Below are positions 47,424-55,586 of a DNA stretch of 64,000 bases, piece by piece. Location of the stretch: assembly GCF_000378505.1 (NCBI RefSeq), contig NZ_KB899992.1:124001-188000 (forward strand), written 5' to 3'. Each line of letters starts with the position of its first letter. The first letter of the stretch is position 1. The notes below the pieces were generated by a model. The model saw only the letters and a program-made list of their open reading frames with translations. It made no database searches and was not told where the DNA came from. This DNA comes from Modicisalibacter luteus DSM 23508. Its GTDB lineage: Bacteria > Pseudomonadota > Gammaproteobacteria > Pseudomonadales > Halomonadaceae. A program made the translations under genes and the position numbers.

Positions 47424-48082
47424 GGCGTCTCCTCCTGACCGGCAGCGGCGTGTGAAGACAGCTGTTCGGGCAATGTTGCGTAGTAGGCGGTAATCAGGCC
47501 GAACTGTTCTTCGCTGAGGCGTTCGGCGATGCCTTGCATCAGGCCGTTGGGATCGTTGCTTCGGGTGCCGTTGCGCCAGGCGTTGAGCTGGGCCGCCATA
47601 TAACTGGCGTGTTGGCCGGCCAAGGGAGGGAAGATGTCGCGCACGCCTTGACCATTGGGGCCATGGCACTGGTTGCAGGCGGGGATGGTGTTTTCCCAGT
47701 CGCCACGCTCGGCAAGCCATTCTGCCGTATTCTCGGGTGCTGCCGCCTGATACGCCGTCGGCAGGTTCGGCCCTTCCAGGCTGGCGTAATACGCCGAGAC
47801 TGCCTGGATATCCTCGTCACTCAGCGCCAAGGCGAACGGTTGCATCATTGGGTTCTGGCGTGTGCCATCACGGTAGCTGCGTAGTTGATGGCTGAGATAG
47901 TCAGCTGGCAGGCCCGCCAGCCGAGGAAAGCCGACGGCGGCGTTGCCTTCGCCTTGCGGGCCATGACAGCTCAGGCAGGCTACCGCGCCTTGGCCGTTGC
48001 CTTGTTGTGAGATTGCCTGGCCTTGCTGAATGGCATCGGTCCAAGCGGGTAGGGTGGCGCATGTGCCCCACACCACGAGCAG
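47420..48082 (-). CDS. Cytochrome c4-like di-heme protein
   Basis: A protein of about 220 residues with two heme sites, VACLSCHGPQGEGN and CNQCHGPNGQGV, each followed by the methionine-ligand region (TRQNPMMQPFALALSDED; NDPNGLMQGIAERLSEEQ). This is the duplicated layout of cytochrome c4, a periplasmic electron carrier. The start is uncertain: hydrophobic signal-peptide-like sequence runs upstream to about 48110 without an ATG, and GTG at 48082 or 48079 would give a short signal. It overlaps the TsdA-like pseudogene (ATGA), so the two were partners. Confidence 0.82.
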   Translation of the reverse strand: MLVVWGTCATLPAWTDAIQQGQAISQQGNGQGAVACLSCHGPQGEGNAAVGFPRLAGLPADYLSHQLRSYRDGTRQNPMMQPFALALSDEDIQAVSAYYASLEGPNLPTAYQAAAPENTAEWLAERGDWENTIPACNQCHGPNGQGVRDIFPPLAGQHASYMAAQLNAWRNGTRSNDPNGLMQGIAERLSEEQFGLITAYYATLPEQLSSHAAAGQEETP

Positions 48083-48170
48083 GCTCGATAGCTGCCTGGT
48101 TCTCCTGTTCGTCTTCGTGCTCCGGTCGTTGTCCCGTCATGGCTGGCAATGCCGCCCGGGATGTTTGTGG

Positions 48171-49544
48171 TCATTGATGGGGCGCTATGGGAACGCCCCA
48201 TGTCACATCAGGTCGATCACTCCACTGACGTGTTTCTTCCACTATGGGAAACCAAAGCTGCGCCACGAGACCCTGGGGCGCGTTGTGCGCGAAGCTCAGC
48301 CGGCCCGAGAAACGTTCGGCAATGGCCGAAACGATCGCCAGGCCCAGACCGCTGCCATGCCCTGTGCCGTGACGCCAGAAACGCTCGGCCAGCTTTGGCA
48401 GGTCTCGATCATCTACCCCAGGTCCCTGGTCCTTGATTTCGATAGTCAGACCCGAGCCGGACTGGCTGAAGGACACATGGACCGAGCCTGGATCGGGGCT
48501 GAAACGACGAGCGTTCTCCAGCAAGTTACGTAGTGCCATGACAACCAGCTCATGAGGTACCGGCAAATAGAAGGTCTCGCTAGGCCAGGTGATGGAGAAT
48601 GTGGCTTGTGCGTCCTCGCCCAGCATGAGAAGGGCTTCTAGGGCGGCGCTTCGAGCCAGGCAATTGGCCTGCCAGGAATCATCGAGGCCGTTTTCCAGGC
48701 GTGCCAGCATCAGTAGTTGTTCCAAGGTGCCTTGTAGTCGGGAAACCCCTTTCTCCGCCTGGGCCAAGGCAAATCGTGACGCCTCGCCATGCTGACGGCT
48801 GGCGACTTGCAAGTGGGTCTTGATGGCTGTCAGCGGGGTGCGAAGCTCATGGGCGGCATCATTGGTAAAGCGTTGTTCGCGTACGAAGGCCTGTTGCACG
48901 CGGCTCAGCAGGGCATTTAGCGTCGCAACCAGCGGGCGCAGCTCGGATGGAAGATCAGGGACCTCGATCGGTGACAGGACCTCCGGGTGACGTTGGGCCA
49001 GAGCTTGCTTCAGACGAGAAAGCGGACGAAGCCCGCGTAGAATGCCTAGCCATAGCGCCGCCAGGCTGCCGATCAGGGCAAAAAGGAAAGGGATGATGGC
49101 GACCATCAACACATCGTTCAACAGGATGTTGCGCTCATCGACGCGGTCAGCCGTCGTGATAGTCAGGCTGTTACGCTGATATGTAAAAACGCGCCACTTG
49201 ACGCCTTCAACGGTGCGATAGCTATGCCCAGGCTGGCGAGGTGTCAGTACCCCACCCAAGTCCGTGTGGGTCTGGGCAATGATTTCGCCGCTAGGGGAAT
49301 TGACCTGGCAGGCCAACCCCTCGATAGGAGGGATGGAGAGGCGATGGGGTTCGGCCTGTTGCCAGACCTCAGCTGGTAATTGCGAGACCAGTCCGGCGAC
49401 CATGCGCGCGGACTGCGCCAAGCGTTGATCCAAGGTATGTTCGATTTGTCGGTGCAGATCTCGGAGCAACCAGACGGCGGTCACTCCCCAAAGCAGAGTC
49501 AGGGTAATGCCCAAGGTCCAGAGCAGGCGTTTGCGTAGGCTCAC
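48171..49544 (-). CDS. Sensor histidine kinase, QseC-like
   Basis: A 457-residue inner-membrane kinase. Two membrane segments (RLLWTLGITLTLLWGVTAVW; VLMVAIIPFLFALIGSLAAL) enclose a periplasmic sensor of about 120 residues. A HAMP-like region, the dimerisation/phospho-acceptor box DAAHELRTPLTAIKTHLQ and the ATP domain (NLLENARRFS; DQGPGVDD; GSGLGLAIVSAIAERF) follow. The pattern is that of the QseC/PmrB group. The 4-bp overlap with the response regulator gene shows it is the second gene of that pair; cytochrome genes follow in the same direction. Confidence 0.92.
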   Translation of the reverse strand: MSLRKRLLWTLGITLTLLWGVTAVWLLRDLHRQIEHTLDQRLAQSARMVAGLVSQLPAEVWQQAEPHRLSIPPIEGLACQVNSPSGEIIAQTHTDLGGVLTPRQPGHSYRTVEGVKWRVFTYQRNSLTITTADRVDERNILLNDVLMVAIIPFLFALIGSLAALWLGILRGLRPLSRLKQALAQRHPEVLSPIEVPDLPSELRPLVATLNALLSRVQQAFVREQRFTNDAAHELRTPLTAIKTHLQVASRQHGEASRFALAQAEKGVSRLQGTLEQLLMLARLENGLDDSWQANCLARSAALEALLMLGEDAQATFSITWPSETFYLPVPHELVVMALRNLLENARRFSPDPGSVHVSFSQSGSGLTIEIKDQGPGVDDRDLPKLAERFWRHGTGHGSGLGLAIVSAIAERFSGRLSFAHNAPQGLVAQLWFPIVEETRQWSDRPDVTWGVPIAPHQ

Positions 49545-50242
49545 CCGTCTGTTCCTACCGTGTTTCTGCGTAGCTCGACCGAGTCGGGACTGCCAAGCCG
49601 AAACCCCAAACCACGGACGGTCTCGATAATGCCTTTGCCCAGTTTTCTGCGCAGATGGAAAATATGCACGTTAAGCGCATTGCTTTCTACGTCTTCGCTC
49701 AATCCATACAGTTGATCCTTGAGATGATCGACCGTGAGTATGGTTCGGGGGGATTGGAGAAAGGCTTCCAGTAGAGTCACCTCTCGTCGCTGCAAGGGAA
49801 CGTGGTGGCCTGCTACGGTAACCTCTCGCGCTAGTGGGTCGAAGCATAACGGGCCGTGCTCGACCAGTGGCCGCGCCCGGCCCGCGGCTCGGCGAATCAG
49901 CGCATGTAACCGGGCCACTAACTCATCCAGGTCGAAGGGTTTGAGAAGATAATCATCGGCGCCACCCTGAAGACCGGCGACCCGATCGCAGACTGCGTCG
50001 CGAGCTGTAAGAATCAGGATGGGGGTAATAACCCCCGATGAACGCCACTCTTTCAGCAGCCCCATGCCGTCACCATCGGGAAGGCCGAGATCCAGAATGG
50101 CGACATCGCTGGAAACGGAAGCCATCGCCATGCGTGCCTCAACAAACGTCGAGGCTTGGTCAACCACGAAGTCATGGGATTCGAGCCCCGCCTGGATGCC
50201 CGATGCCACTAGGTCATCGTCTTCGATCAATAGAACATGCAT
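49541..50242 (-). CDS. Response regulator, OmpR/PmrA (QseB) type
   Basis: A 233-residue regulator. The receiver domain has LLIEDDDLV, phospho-acceptor Asp in AILDLGLPDGDG, and LTARDAVCDRVAGLQGGADD; it is followed by an OmpR-type winged helix (LTVDHLKDQLYGLSEDVESN then LNVHIFHLRRKLG). It matches the QseB/PmrA/TctD branch. A direct-repeat operator lies 39-55 bp upstream, suggesting autoregulation. It probably controls the cytochromes downstream and possibly the divergent dsb cluster, but this is inference from position. Confidence 0.93.
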   Translation of the reverse strand: MHVLLIEDDDLVASGIQAGLESHDFVVDQASTFVEARMAMASVSSDVAILDLGLPDGDGMGLLKEWRSSGVITPILILTARDAVCDRVAGLQGGADDYLLKPFDLDELVARLHALIRRAAGRARPLVEHGPLCFDPLAREVTVAGHHVPLQRREVTLLEAFLQSPRTILTVDHLKDQLYGLSEDVESNALNVHIFHLRRKLGKGIIETVRGLGFRLGSPDSVELRRNTVGTDG

Positions 50243-50280
50243 ATGGGCTTCCTTTGAATAAGACGACTATCGCCTCGCTA

Positions 50281-50297
50281 CATTAAGTCAGCATTAA
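50281..50297 (-). promoter_or_regulatory. PmrA/QseB-type direct repeat operator
   Basis: On the minus strand, TTAATG-CTGAC-TTAATG is a perfect 6-bp direct repeat with 5-bp spacer (11-bp period), the architecture recognised by PmrA/QseB-like regulators. It lies directly upstream of the response regulator gene. Confidence 0.65.
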
Positions 50298-50645
50298 TTC
50301 GCGCTTTGCACAGCGACTGGGTAGGCTACTACGGCAAAGTGAAGAAAGACTCTTTATCACAGCGAGAGGCGGGACTTGCGAGACACTTGTGCCGGCCCGA
50401 AATTTCACTATCGTTGTGGCAATCGCGCCGGTGGCCGGAGCCTATGCCTCGCGTTTGCCTCGCTGCGTCCTGCCGGTAGATCTGGACCTGCTACGCGCGT
50501 CTGCGCCACGCGAGCCTGTTGCTCACTATCGTCCAGATGATGATCAATTCGGCCGTCTCGACGGCATCGTCCACGTCATGGGGCAGCCCAGCCCAATCAG
50601 ACCAGTCGTTTCATTTCGGATATCCGGAATAAATGGTTGATGTTA
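50298..50645. other. Intergenic stretch without a supported gene
   Basis: The 400-bp gap between the response regulator and the methyltransferase gene contains the operator above and a short open frame on the plus strand (50389-50640, 83 codons) with no ribosome site and no family resemblance. I see no RNA gene or repeat. Confidence 0.5.
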
Positions 50646-51275
50646 CTAACCAGCTTCACGCTTTCTAAGTGTGAAATGGGCATAAAGGAACTGCTGAGCT
50701 TGCCCTCCCGGCGTTCGGTGCTCTTCGAGATTGCTGCTGATCAGGTCGAAGTGGGGCCCTAAATGCTCGCATAGCGATTGAGGATCGTGGCGGACTACTT
50801 CCAGCCCACTGCACTGACGAGGCCCTTCTGGCCCGAAGATAGCCATTATAAGATGTCCATTGGGAGCTAGGCTGCGTAGCGCTTGACGGACATAGGCAGC
50901 ACGTTGTTTTGGCTCGACGAGGAAGTGGAAGACAGCACGGTCATGCCAGACGGTATAACGCTGTTCGGGAAGGATCGCCTGGGTGATATCCTCCACGAGC
51001 CACTCCACTGTGTTGGCAACAGCTCCTAAGCGCTGCTGTGCTACTTTGATCGCCTTATGTGATATGTCCAGAACGCTGACATGCTGATAACCGAGCATTA
51101 GCAGATCATCAACCAACGTAGACTCACCGCCGCCCACATCAATGATAGCGGCGCTTCGATCCGATGCTGCCTCTTCGATGAGCTTAACCGACTCCTCAAG
51201 ATGCGGACGATACCAACTTACTTCATCCGGTGCCTTCTCACCGTACACAGCTTCCCAGTGAGTCTTGGCTGACAT
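50646..51275 (-). CDS. Class I SAM-dependent methyltransferase
   Basis: A 209-residue methyltransferase. The N-terminal HWEAVYGEKAPDEVSWYRPH is typical of a family often annotated as class I methyltransferase, followed by the SAM loop AAIIDVGGGESTLVDDLL, the acidic residue in VSVLDISHKA, and HDRAVFHFLVEPKQRAAYV. The substrate is unknown; relatives act on thiols, selenium/tellurium or small molecules. It is monocistronic. Its place beside sulfur genes is suggestive only. Confidence 0.85.
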   Translation of the reverse strand: MSAKTHWEAVYGEKAPDEVSWYRPHLEESVKLIEEAASDRSAAIIDVGGGESTLVDDLLMLGYQHVSVLDISHKAIKVAQQRLGAVANTVEWLVEDITQAILPEQRYTVWHDRAVFHFLVEPKQRAAYVRQALRSLAPNGHLIMAIFGPEGPRQCSGLEVVRHDPQSLCEHLGPHFDLISSNLEEHRTPGGQAQQFLYAHFTLRKREAG

Positions 51276-51391
51276 AGCTTCCTCATATAGGGCAGACTGC
51301 CTTCGACTTGACTGATTAGGACCACCGTGAGCTACACGGGCGCTTTATCAAGCTATCGGAAGTTAGAGCAATAGGGGGCTCGATCAACCAG

Positions 51392-51655
51392 TTAATCTGG
51401 CACCCATAAATTTGAGCCACCACACCAGTCCCGATCCCCGCGCCATTCCGCCGCTTGTCGTATTGTGTATTGCTTAGTCCTCAATAAATTCAGAGTGTTC
51501 CTCGCAAGCAAAAACAAGGCTGACGCTGCTGTGAGTTGCTCAATCCAATTTGGATGGGTCTGTCGCACACCCGTAACCTGGCAGAAGTCCAGTATGGCTT
51601 TCGAGGCTGAACAGACATCTATCCCGGCATAGCAGGGACGAGAACACTTAGTCAC
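51392..51655 (-). CDS. Hypothetical protein, doubtful
   Basis: An 87-codon frame with several cysteines at the N terminus (KCSRPCYAGIDVCSAS) and a basic middle. I see no recognisable domain and only a weak ribosome site. It occupies the 485-bp gap between the methyltransferase and Spy-like genes, which otherwise shows nothing; it could be chance or a decayed piece. Confidence 0.25.
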   Translation of the reverse strand: MTKCSRPCYAGIDVCSASKAILDFCQVTGVRQTHPNWIEQLTAASALFLLARNTLNLLRTKQYTIRQAAEWRGDRDWCGGSNLWVPD

Positions 51656-51760
51656 GATTACCTTTAAGTTGTCTTAAGCGATAACCTTGTACGCTGCAAA
51701 GATTGCGGCAACAAGCAAGGAGCGGCACCCATTAACAATGACTGACGAGCTTGGTAACCT

Positions 51761-52258
51761 TTATTGAGACGCGTCCTGTTGGAGTTGCTTGCGTTGTTCC
51801 TCGGTCAGGATATTCTGCATCTCATTGTGCATCCGAACCTTGTCGGCCATCGATTCACCTTGAAGCTCGGCCATGCGGGTATAAAGCTTTTTTATCTGTT
51901 CGGGATCGGAACTCTGCTTTTGCATTTCAGCCATCATCTCATCGCGCAGGTCCATGGTTTCTCTCATGCGCTCAAATTGCGCAGCGCGATATTTCTTCCT
52001 GATTTCGCGCATACTTCTTTGCTGCTCCTCGTCCAGCAGCGATTGCATGCCACCCATACTGCCGATCATTGGGCAGGGCATCATGCTTCCCTGGCCGCCC
52101 ATCATGCCCTGGCCGCCCATCATGCCCTGGCCACCCATCATGCCCTGGCCGCCGCTCATCATTCCTTGGTCACCATCCGCCGACTGTTGCGCCTGAACCG
52201 AGCTGACAGCGAGACCGAGAGATGAAGCAAGTAGTAGTGAATGCCATAGTTTGCTCAC
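51761..52258 (-). CDS. Spy/CpxP-like periplasmic protein with Gly-Gln-Gly-Met-Met repeats
   Basis: A 165-residue secreted protein: signal peptide (SLLLASSLGLAVSSVQAQ), a low-complexity stretch of GGQGMM hexapeptides, then a helical domain of the Spy/CpxP type with two LTxxQ-like motifs (LLDEEQQRSMREI and LTEEQRKQLQQ). Relatives are ATP-independent periplasmic chaperones or metal-stress proteins (CnrX/ZraP-like). The methionine-rich repeats suggest soft-metal (copper or silver) binding. It follows the persulfide/YeeE operon by 180 bp on the same strand. Confidence 0.82.
   Translation of the reverse strand: MSKLWHSLLLASSLGLAVSSVQAQQSADGDQGMMSGGQGMMGGQGMMGGQGMMGGQGSMMPCPMIGSMGGMQSLLDEEQQRSMREIRKKYRAAQFERMRETMDLRDEMMAEMQKQSSDPEQIKKLYTRMAELQGESMADKVRMHNEMQNILTEEQRKQLQQDASQ
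52087..52158. repeat. 18-bp in-frame tandem repeats in the Spy-like gene
   Basis: About four copies of an 18-bp unit with core ATGCCCTGGCCGCCCATC encode the GGQGMM hexapeptide. Copies differ by one or two bases, so copy number could change by slippage without breaking the frame. Confidence 0.8.
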
Positions 52259-52438
52259 GATGCATCTCCTTCCATTCAGTATGTTGAGTCAGGTAACGGC
52301 CATACGGCGCAAATACCCCGTTTTCGACAGGCTAGGAAAGCTTCGGGACGCTTGCCATGATTTCTGGCAGGCGGGAGCTGTTTAGTTTTCTTCGCCCCAG
52401 TGCCGTGCTCCATGCGTTAAGCCAGGGTGACCTCCCTA

Positions 52439-52852
52439 TCAATGGCTACCTGAGAACCGCTTTGCCAGCCACCACCCGCCGATCATCGCCAGTAGCATGG
52501 CTATGAGGGGAGCGGTCAGCCCAGCGAAAGAGGCGAACGCCGGTCCGGGGCAATAGCCGGACAATCCCCAACCGACGCCGAACAGTGCCGCCCCGCCAAT
52601 CAGCCTTGCATCCAGATCGCGCCGAGTGGGCAGCTGGAAGGCCTGAGCAAACAGCGGTTGCGAGCGACGCAATACAAGCCGATAACCGATGAAGGTCGTG
52701 ACCACGGCGCCACCCAGGACAAACATTAGCGTCGGATCCCAGTCGCCAAAGATATCCAGAAAGTTGAGGACCCGTGTTGGGTCGGTCATGCCGCCGATCG
52801 CCAGCCCCAACCCGAACAGCAACCCGGCGAGATAACCCATCAGTGTTTTCAT
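52439..52852 (-). CDS. YeeE/YedE family membrane protein (DUF6691 type)
   Basis: A protein of about 137 residues with four membrane segments. MGYLAGLLFGLGLAIGGMTD and the cysteine motif GWGLSGYCPGPAFAS identify the short C-terminal-half type of YeeE/YedE, a thiosulfate or sulfur-species importer family in which this cysteine contacts the substrate. I chose ATG 52852, directly after the stop of the partner gene (TGAACATG). A longer upstream frame overlaps the partner and is not family sequence. Confidence 0.87.
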   Translation of the reverse strand: MKTLMGYLAGLLFGLGLAIGGMTDPTRVLNFLDIFGDWDPTLMFVLGGAVVTTFIGYRLVLRRSQPLFAQAFQLPTRRDLDARLIGGAALFGVGWGLSGYCPGPAFASFAGLTAPLIAMLLAMIGGWWLAKRFSGSH

Positions 52853-52854
52853 GT

Positions 52855-53322
52855 TCACCCCCCTAATAAATGGCGCATGATAAAGACGGTCGCCATGGCA
52901 ACTCCCAGGAAAGTCAGGGTGGCGACCAGCGAGCGGGGGGATAGCCGGGCCAAGCCACACACACCATGACCACTGGTACAACCACTGCCGATGCCTGTAC
53001 CAACGCCGACCAGGAGGCCCGCGATCACCATTAACCCAACACCGCCCGCCGGTGCGCCGATGACCTCGTCAGGGGCATCAGCAACATTGCCTAGTTCCCC
53101 ACCCAGCAGTATGAGCACCATAGGCCCGCTAACCAGGCCCAGCAAGAAAGCCAGCCGCCAGGCTGAATCACCCCGGGGCCGCTCCAGCAGTAGCCCTGAG
53201 AGAATGCCACTGACACCGGAAATGCGTCCTAGTGACCCCATCAGCCAGACGGCAGACAGGCCGATAAGGATGCCGCCCAGTAACCCTGAAAGACTTGCCC
53301 CTATATCCACGTGTCGCTCCAT
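52855..53322 (-). CDS. YeeE/YedE family membrane protein (N-terminal half type)
   Basis: A protein of about 155 residues with four membrane segments. SLSGLLGGILIGLSAVWLM and the motif SGCTSGHGVCGLARLSPRS, with conserved cysteines, match the first half of YeeE/YedE sulfur transporters; with the next gene it makes a complete split transporter. I chose ATG 53322 (MERHVDIGASL); upstream codons overlap the SulP gene. It lies 8 bp from SulP and shares its transcript. Confidence 0.88.
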   Translation of the reverse strand: MERHVDIGASLSGLLGGILIGLSAVWLMGSLGRISGVSGILSGLLLERPRGDSAWRLAFLLGLVSGPMVLILLGGELGNVADAPDEVIGAPAGGVGLMVIAGLLVGVGTGIGSGCTSGHGVCGLARLSPRSLVATLTFLGVAMATVFIMRHLLGG

Positions 53323-53329
53323 GAAACCA

Positions 53330-55120
53330 TTAGCTTTTTGAAAAATGGTGAATGATCCTGTTTGGCATCGCGTGTTTGCCAACCTCGGGTGTGCTCAACT
53401 CGGCAGGTCTTGCCCCGTGCAGGGCGTACCAGGCGTCGAACGTGCTCAGGTACACCTCGCCACTGAGGTTGCGTAGAAAGGCCGTGTTCTGCAGTCGATC
53501 CATCACCGGACCCTTGACTTCACTAAGGTGCAATTCAACATCTGCATCACGCAGGCGAGCGTTGACCGCCTCCAGGCTATCGAGTGCCGAAGCGTCAACC
53601 AGGTTGACGGCTTGGCAGGCCAGGACCAGGTGACGTAATTTCGGCTGGTTAGCAGCCAACTCGAGAACGGTGTCTTCCAGATAGCGGGAGTTGGCAAAGT
53701 AAAGACTTTCATCGATACGTAGAATTGCCAGTCGCTCATCAACTTCAACACGGTGGCGTTCAATGTTCCGGAAATGCTCGCTTTCAGGAACTCGTCCGAC
53801 CAGTGCCGTATGAGGGCGGCTGGTACGGTACAGATGAATGATCAACGACAAGCCCACCCCCGCCAGAATTCCACTTTCTACGCCGTAGAACAGCGTAATC
53901 AGGATGGTTGCCAGCATGGCCATAAAGTCATTGCGAGAATACGCCCAGGTTCGCCTGATAGCACTGAGGTCAATGAGCGTCACAACGGCGACGATGATCG
54001 TTGCTGCCAGCGTCGCCAAGGGAAGGTAGGCAATTAATGGTGTCAGGGTTAGGCTGGCCAGGGCAATCCCCGCTGCAGTAAATGCACCGGCTGCTGGCGT
54101 TTCGGCTCCGGCATCGTAGTTGACTACCGAGCGCGAGAAGCCACCGGTGACGGGCATGCCACCGGTCACTGACGCCGCCAGGTTAGAAGCACCTAGACCG
54201 ATGAGTTCCTGGTCGGGATCGATCCGCTGACGGCGTTTTGCCGCCAAGGTCTGGCCCACCGACACCGATTCGACAAAGCCCACGATACTGATCAGCAACG
54301 CTCCGACAAACAAGTCCCGCCAGACAGCAAGGTCCATGTTGGGCAGAGCGATGGGCGGCAGACTGGCGGGAACCTGTCCCACCACGGCCACACCTTGCTG
54401 GTTGAGCTGGAGTGCCCAAGTCAGGCCGACCGTGACGGCGACAGCCAGGATCGGTGCGGCTTTGGTCAACAGTTTGGCTGGCCGGTCAGGTATGCCTAAC
54501 CTGGCCAGCCCAGATCTTAGCCAGCGTCGTGCCGCGTATAAGAACAGCAGAGTGCCTGCACCGAGTGAAAGAGTTCGCCAGTGCACATTCGGTAGATTAC
54601 TGATGAGCCCATGTGTCAGATCGAGGAGGGTATGTCCTGAGGCTTCGATACCTAGCAGGTGCTTTAGCTGACTGGCTGCAATAATGATTGCCGACGCCGT
54701 CATGAACCCCGAAATCACGGGATGGCTTAAAAAATTGGCCAGCAGGCCCAGGCGGGCAATTCCCATCACAACGAGAATTAGCCCCGATAGCATGGCTAGT
54801 ACCAGTACGACGCCCTGATAAGCCAAGTCACCTTGGCCCGCCACTTGCCCCGCCACCGTCGCTGTCATTAACGCAATGATCGCCACCGGCCCCACTGACA
54901 GCGTCCGGCTAGTGCCGAAGACCGCATAGACCAGCAGCGGAGCAATACTGGCGTAAAGGCCGACCTGAGCAGGCAGGCCCGCCAGCATGGCATAGGCCAG
55001 CGACTGCGGAATGAGCAGGACGGTAACGATCAGCGCGGCAAGCAGGTCATTGACCAACGTGTCACGCCCGTAACCAGGCAGCCACTGCATAATGGGGAGA
55101 TAGCGGCGCAGACGTGACAT
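53330..55120 (-). CDS. SulP family anion transporter
   Basis: A 596-residue SLC26/SulP protein. The membrane domain begins LLIPQSLAYAMLAGLPAQVG and has the family SVGPVAIIALM and NLAASVTGGMPVTGGFSRS blocks. A C-terminal cytoplasmic STAS domain (LRIDESLYFANSRYLED; AVNLVDASALDSLEAVNARL) follows. Such carriers take up sulfate or bicarbonate. In persulfide-dioxygenase operons this gene may export sulfite or sulfate. It lies 6 bp after the DUF442 gene. Confidence 0.9.
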   Translation of the reverse strand: MSRLRRYLPIMQWLPGYGRDTLVNDLLAALIVTVLLIPQSLAYAMLAGLPAQVGLYASIAPLLVYAVFGTSRTLSVGPVAIIALMTATVAGQVAGQGDLAYQGVVLVLAMLSGLILVVMGIARLGLLANFLSHPVISGFMTASAIIIAASQLKHLLGIEASGHTLLDLTHGLISNLPNVHWRTLSLGAGTLLFLYAARRWLRSGLARLGIPDRPAKLLTKAAPILAVAVTVGLTWALQLNQQGVAVVGQVPASLPPIALPNMDLAVWRDLFVGALLISIVGFVESVSVGQTLAAKRRQRIDPDQELIGLGASNLAASVTGGMPVTGGFSRSVVNYDAGAETPAAGAFTAAGIALASLTLTPLIAYLPLATLAATIIVAVVTLIDLSAIRRTWAYSRNDFMAMLATILITLFYGVESGILAGVGLSLIIHLYRTSRPHTALVGRVPESEHFRNIERHRVEVDERLAILRIDESLYFANSRYLEDTVLELAANQPKLRHLVLACQAVNLVDASALDSLEAVNARLRDADVELHLSEVKGPVMDRLQNTAFLRNLSGEVYLSTFDAWYALHGARPAELSTPEVGKHAMPNRIIHHFSKS

Positions 55121-55125
55121 GCTGT

Positions 55126-55566
55126 TTAGCGTCCTGACTTCGCCTGGTTTGCCTGCTGCTCGAGACGCTCACGTAGGGGCTCCAGATCGTAGCCGGCGGA
55201 TTGGGCAGCCTCGATGAGCTCCGGAACGGGGCGATGCGCTGCTTGTGACAGAGCCCAAAGATGCGCAACGCGCTTGCCCGAACGGCAGAAGCCAAGAACG
55301 GGGCTAGGGGAACTATTCAATACGTGGGCGAAGCTCTCGATATCAGCTTGGGAATATTCACCCGGCTTGACCGGAACTTCATGCCAGGCCATGCCCAAAG
55401 ATTCCGCCTTGGCTTTCAGAGCATCAGGATCCGGCTGGTCTTCGCTTTCGCCCCGTGGCCGGTTGGAGAGGATCGTGCCAAACCCCTGAGAAGCAAGCTG
55501 CTCAAGCTCACTGATTTGGGGCTGCGCAGTTACGCTCAATCGGTCATCAAGTGGTTTGATATCCAT
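55126..55566 (-). CDS. DUF442/TIGR01244 phosphatase-like protein
   Basis: A 146-residue protein of the beta-lactamase-hydrolase-like phosphatase group (TIGR01244). It carries VTAQPQISELEQLASQGFGT near the N terminus and the cysteine loop LGFCRSGKRVAHLWAL. In other bacteria the domain is fused or adjacent to persulfide dioxygenase (Blh), as here, and may act as a sulfurtransferase. It starts 20 bp after the dioxygenase gene. Confidence 0.87.
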   Translation of the reverse strand: MDIKPLDDRLSVTAQPQISELEQLASQGFGTILSNRPRGESEDQPDPDALKAKAESLGMAWHEVPVKPGEYSQADIESFAHVLNSSPSPVLGFCRSGKRVAHLWALSQAAHRPVPELIEAAQSAGYDLEPLRERLEQQANQAKSGR

Positions 55567-55586
55567 GATTTCCTCACTTCGCTCAA

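Noticed and set aside
50389-50640. 83-codon plus-strand frame between the response regulator and the methyltransferase
   Set aside because: No ribosome site, no recognisable domain; not reported as a gene.
51764-52225. Histidine-rich plus-strand frame opposite the Spy-like gene
   Set aside because: The HHALA repeats are just the reverse reading of the GGQGMM repeats; the minus-strand gene has a signal peptide and LTxxQ motifs.
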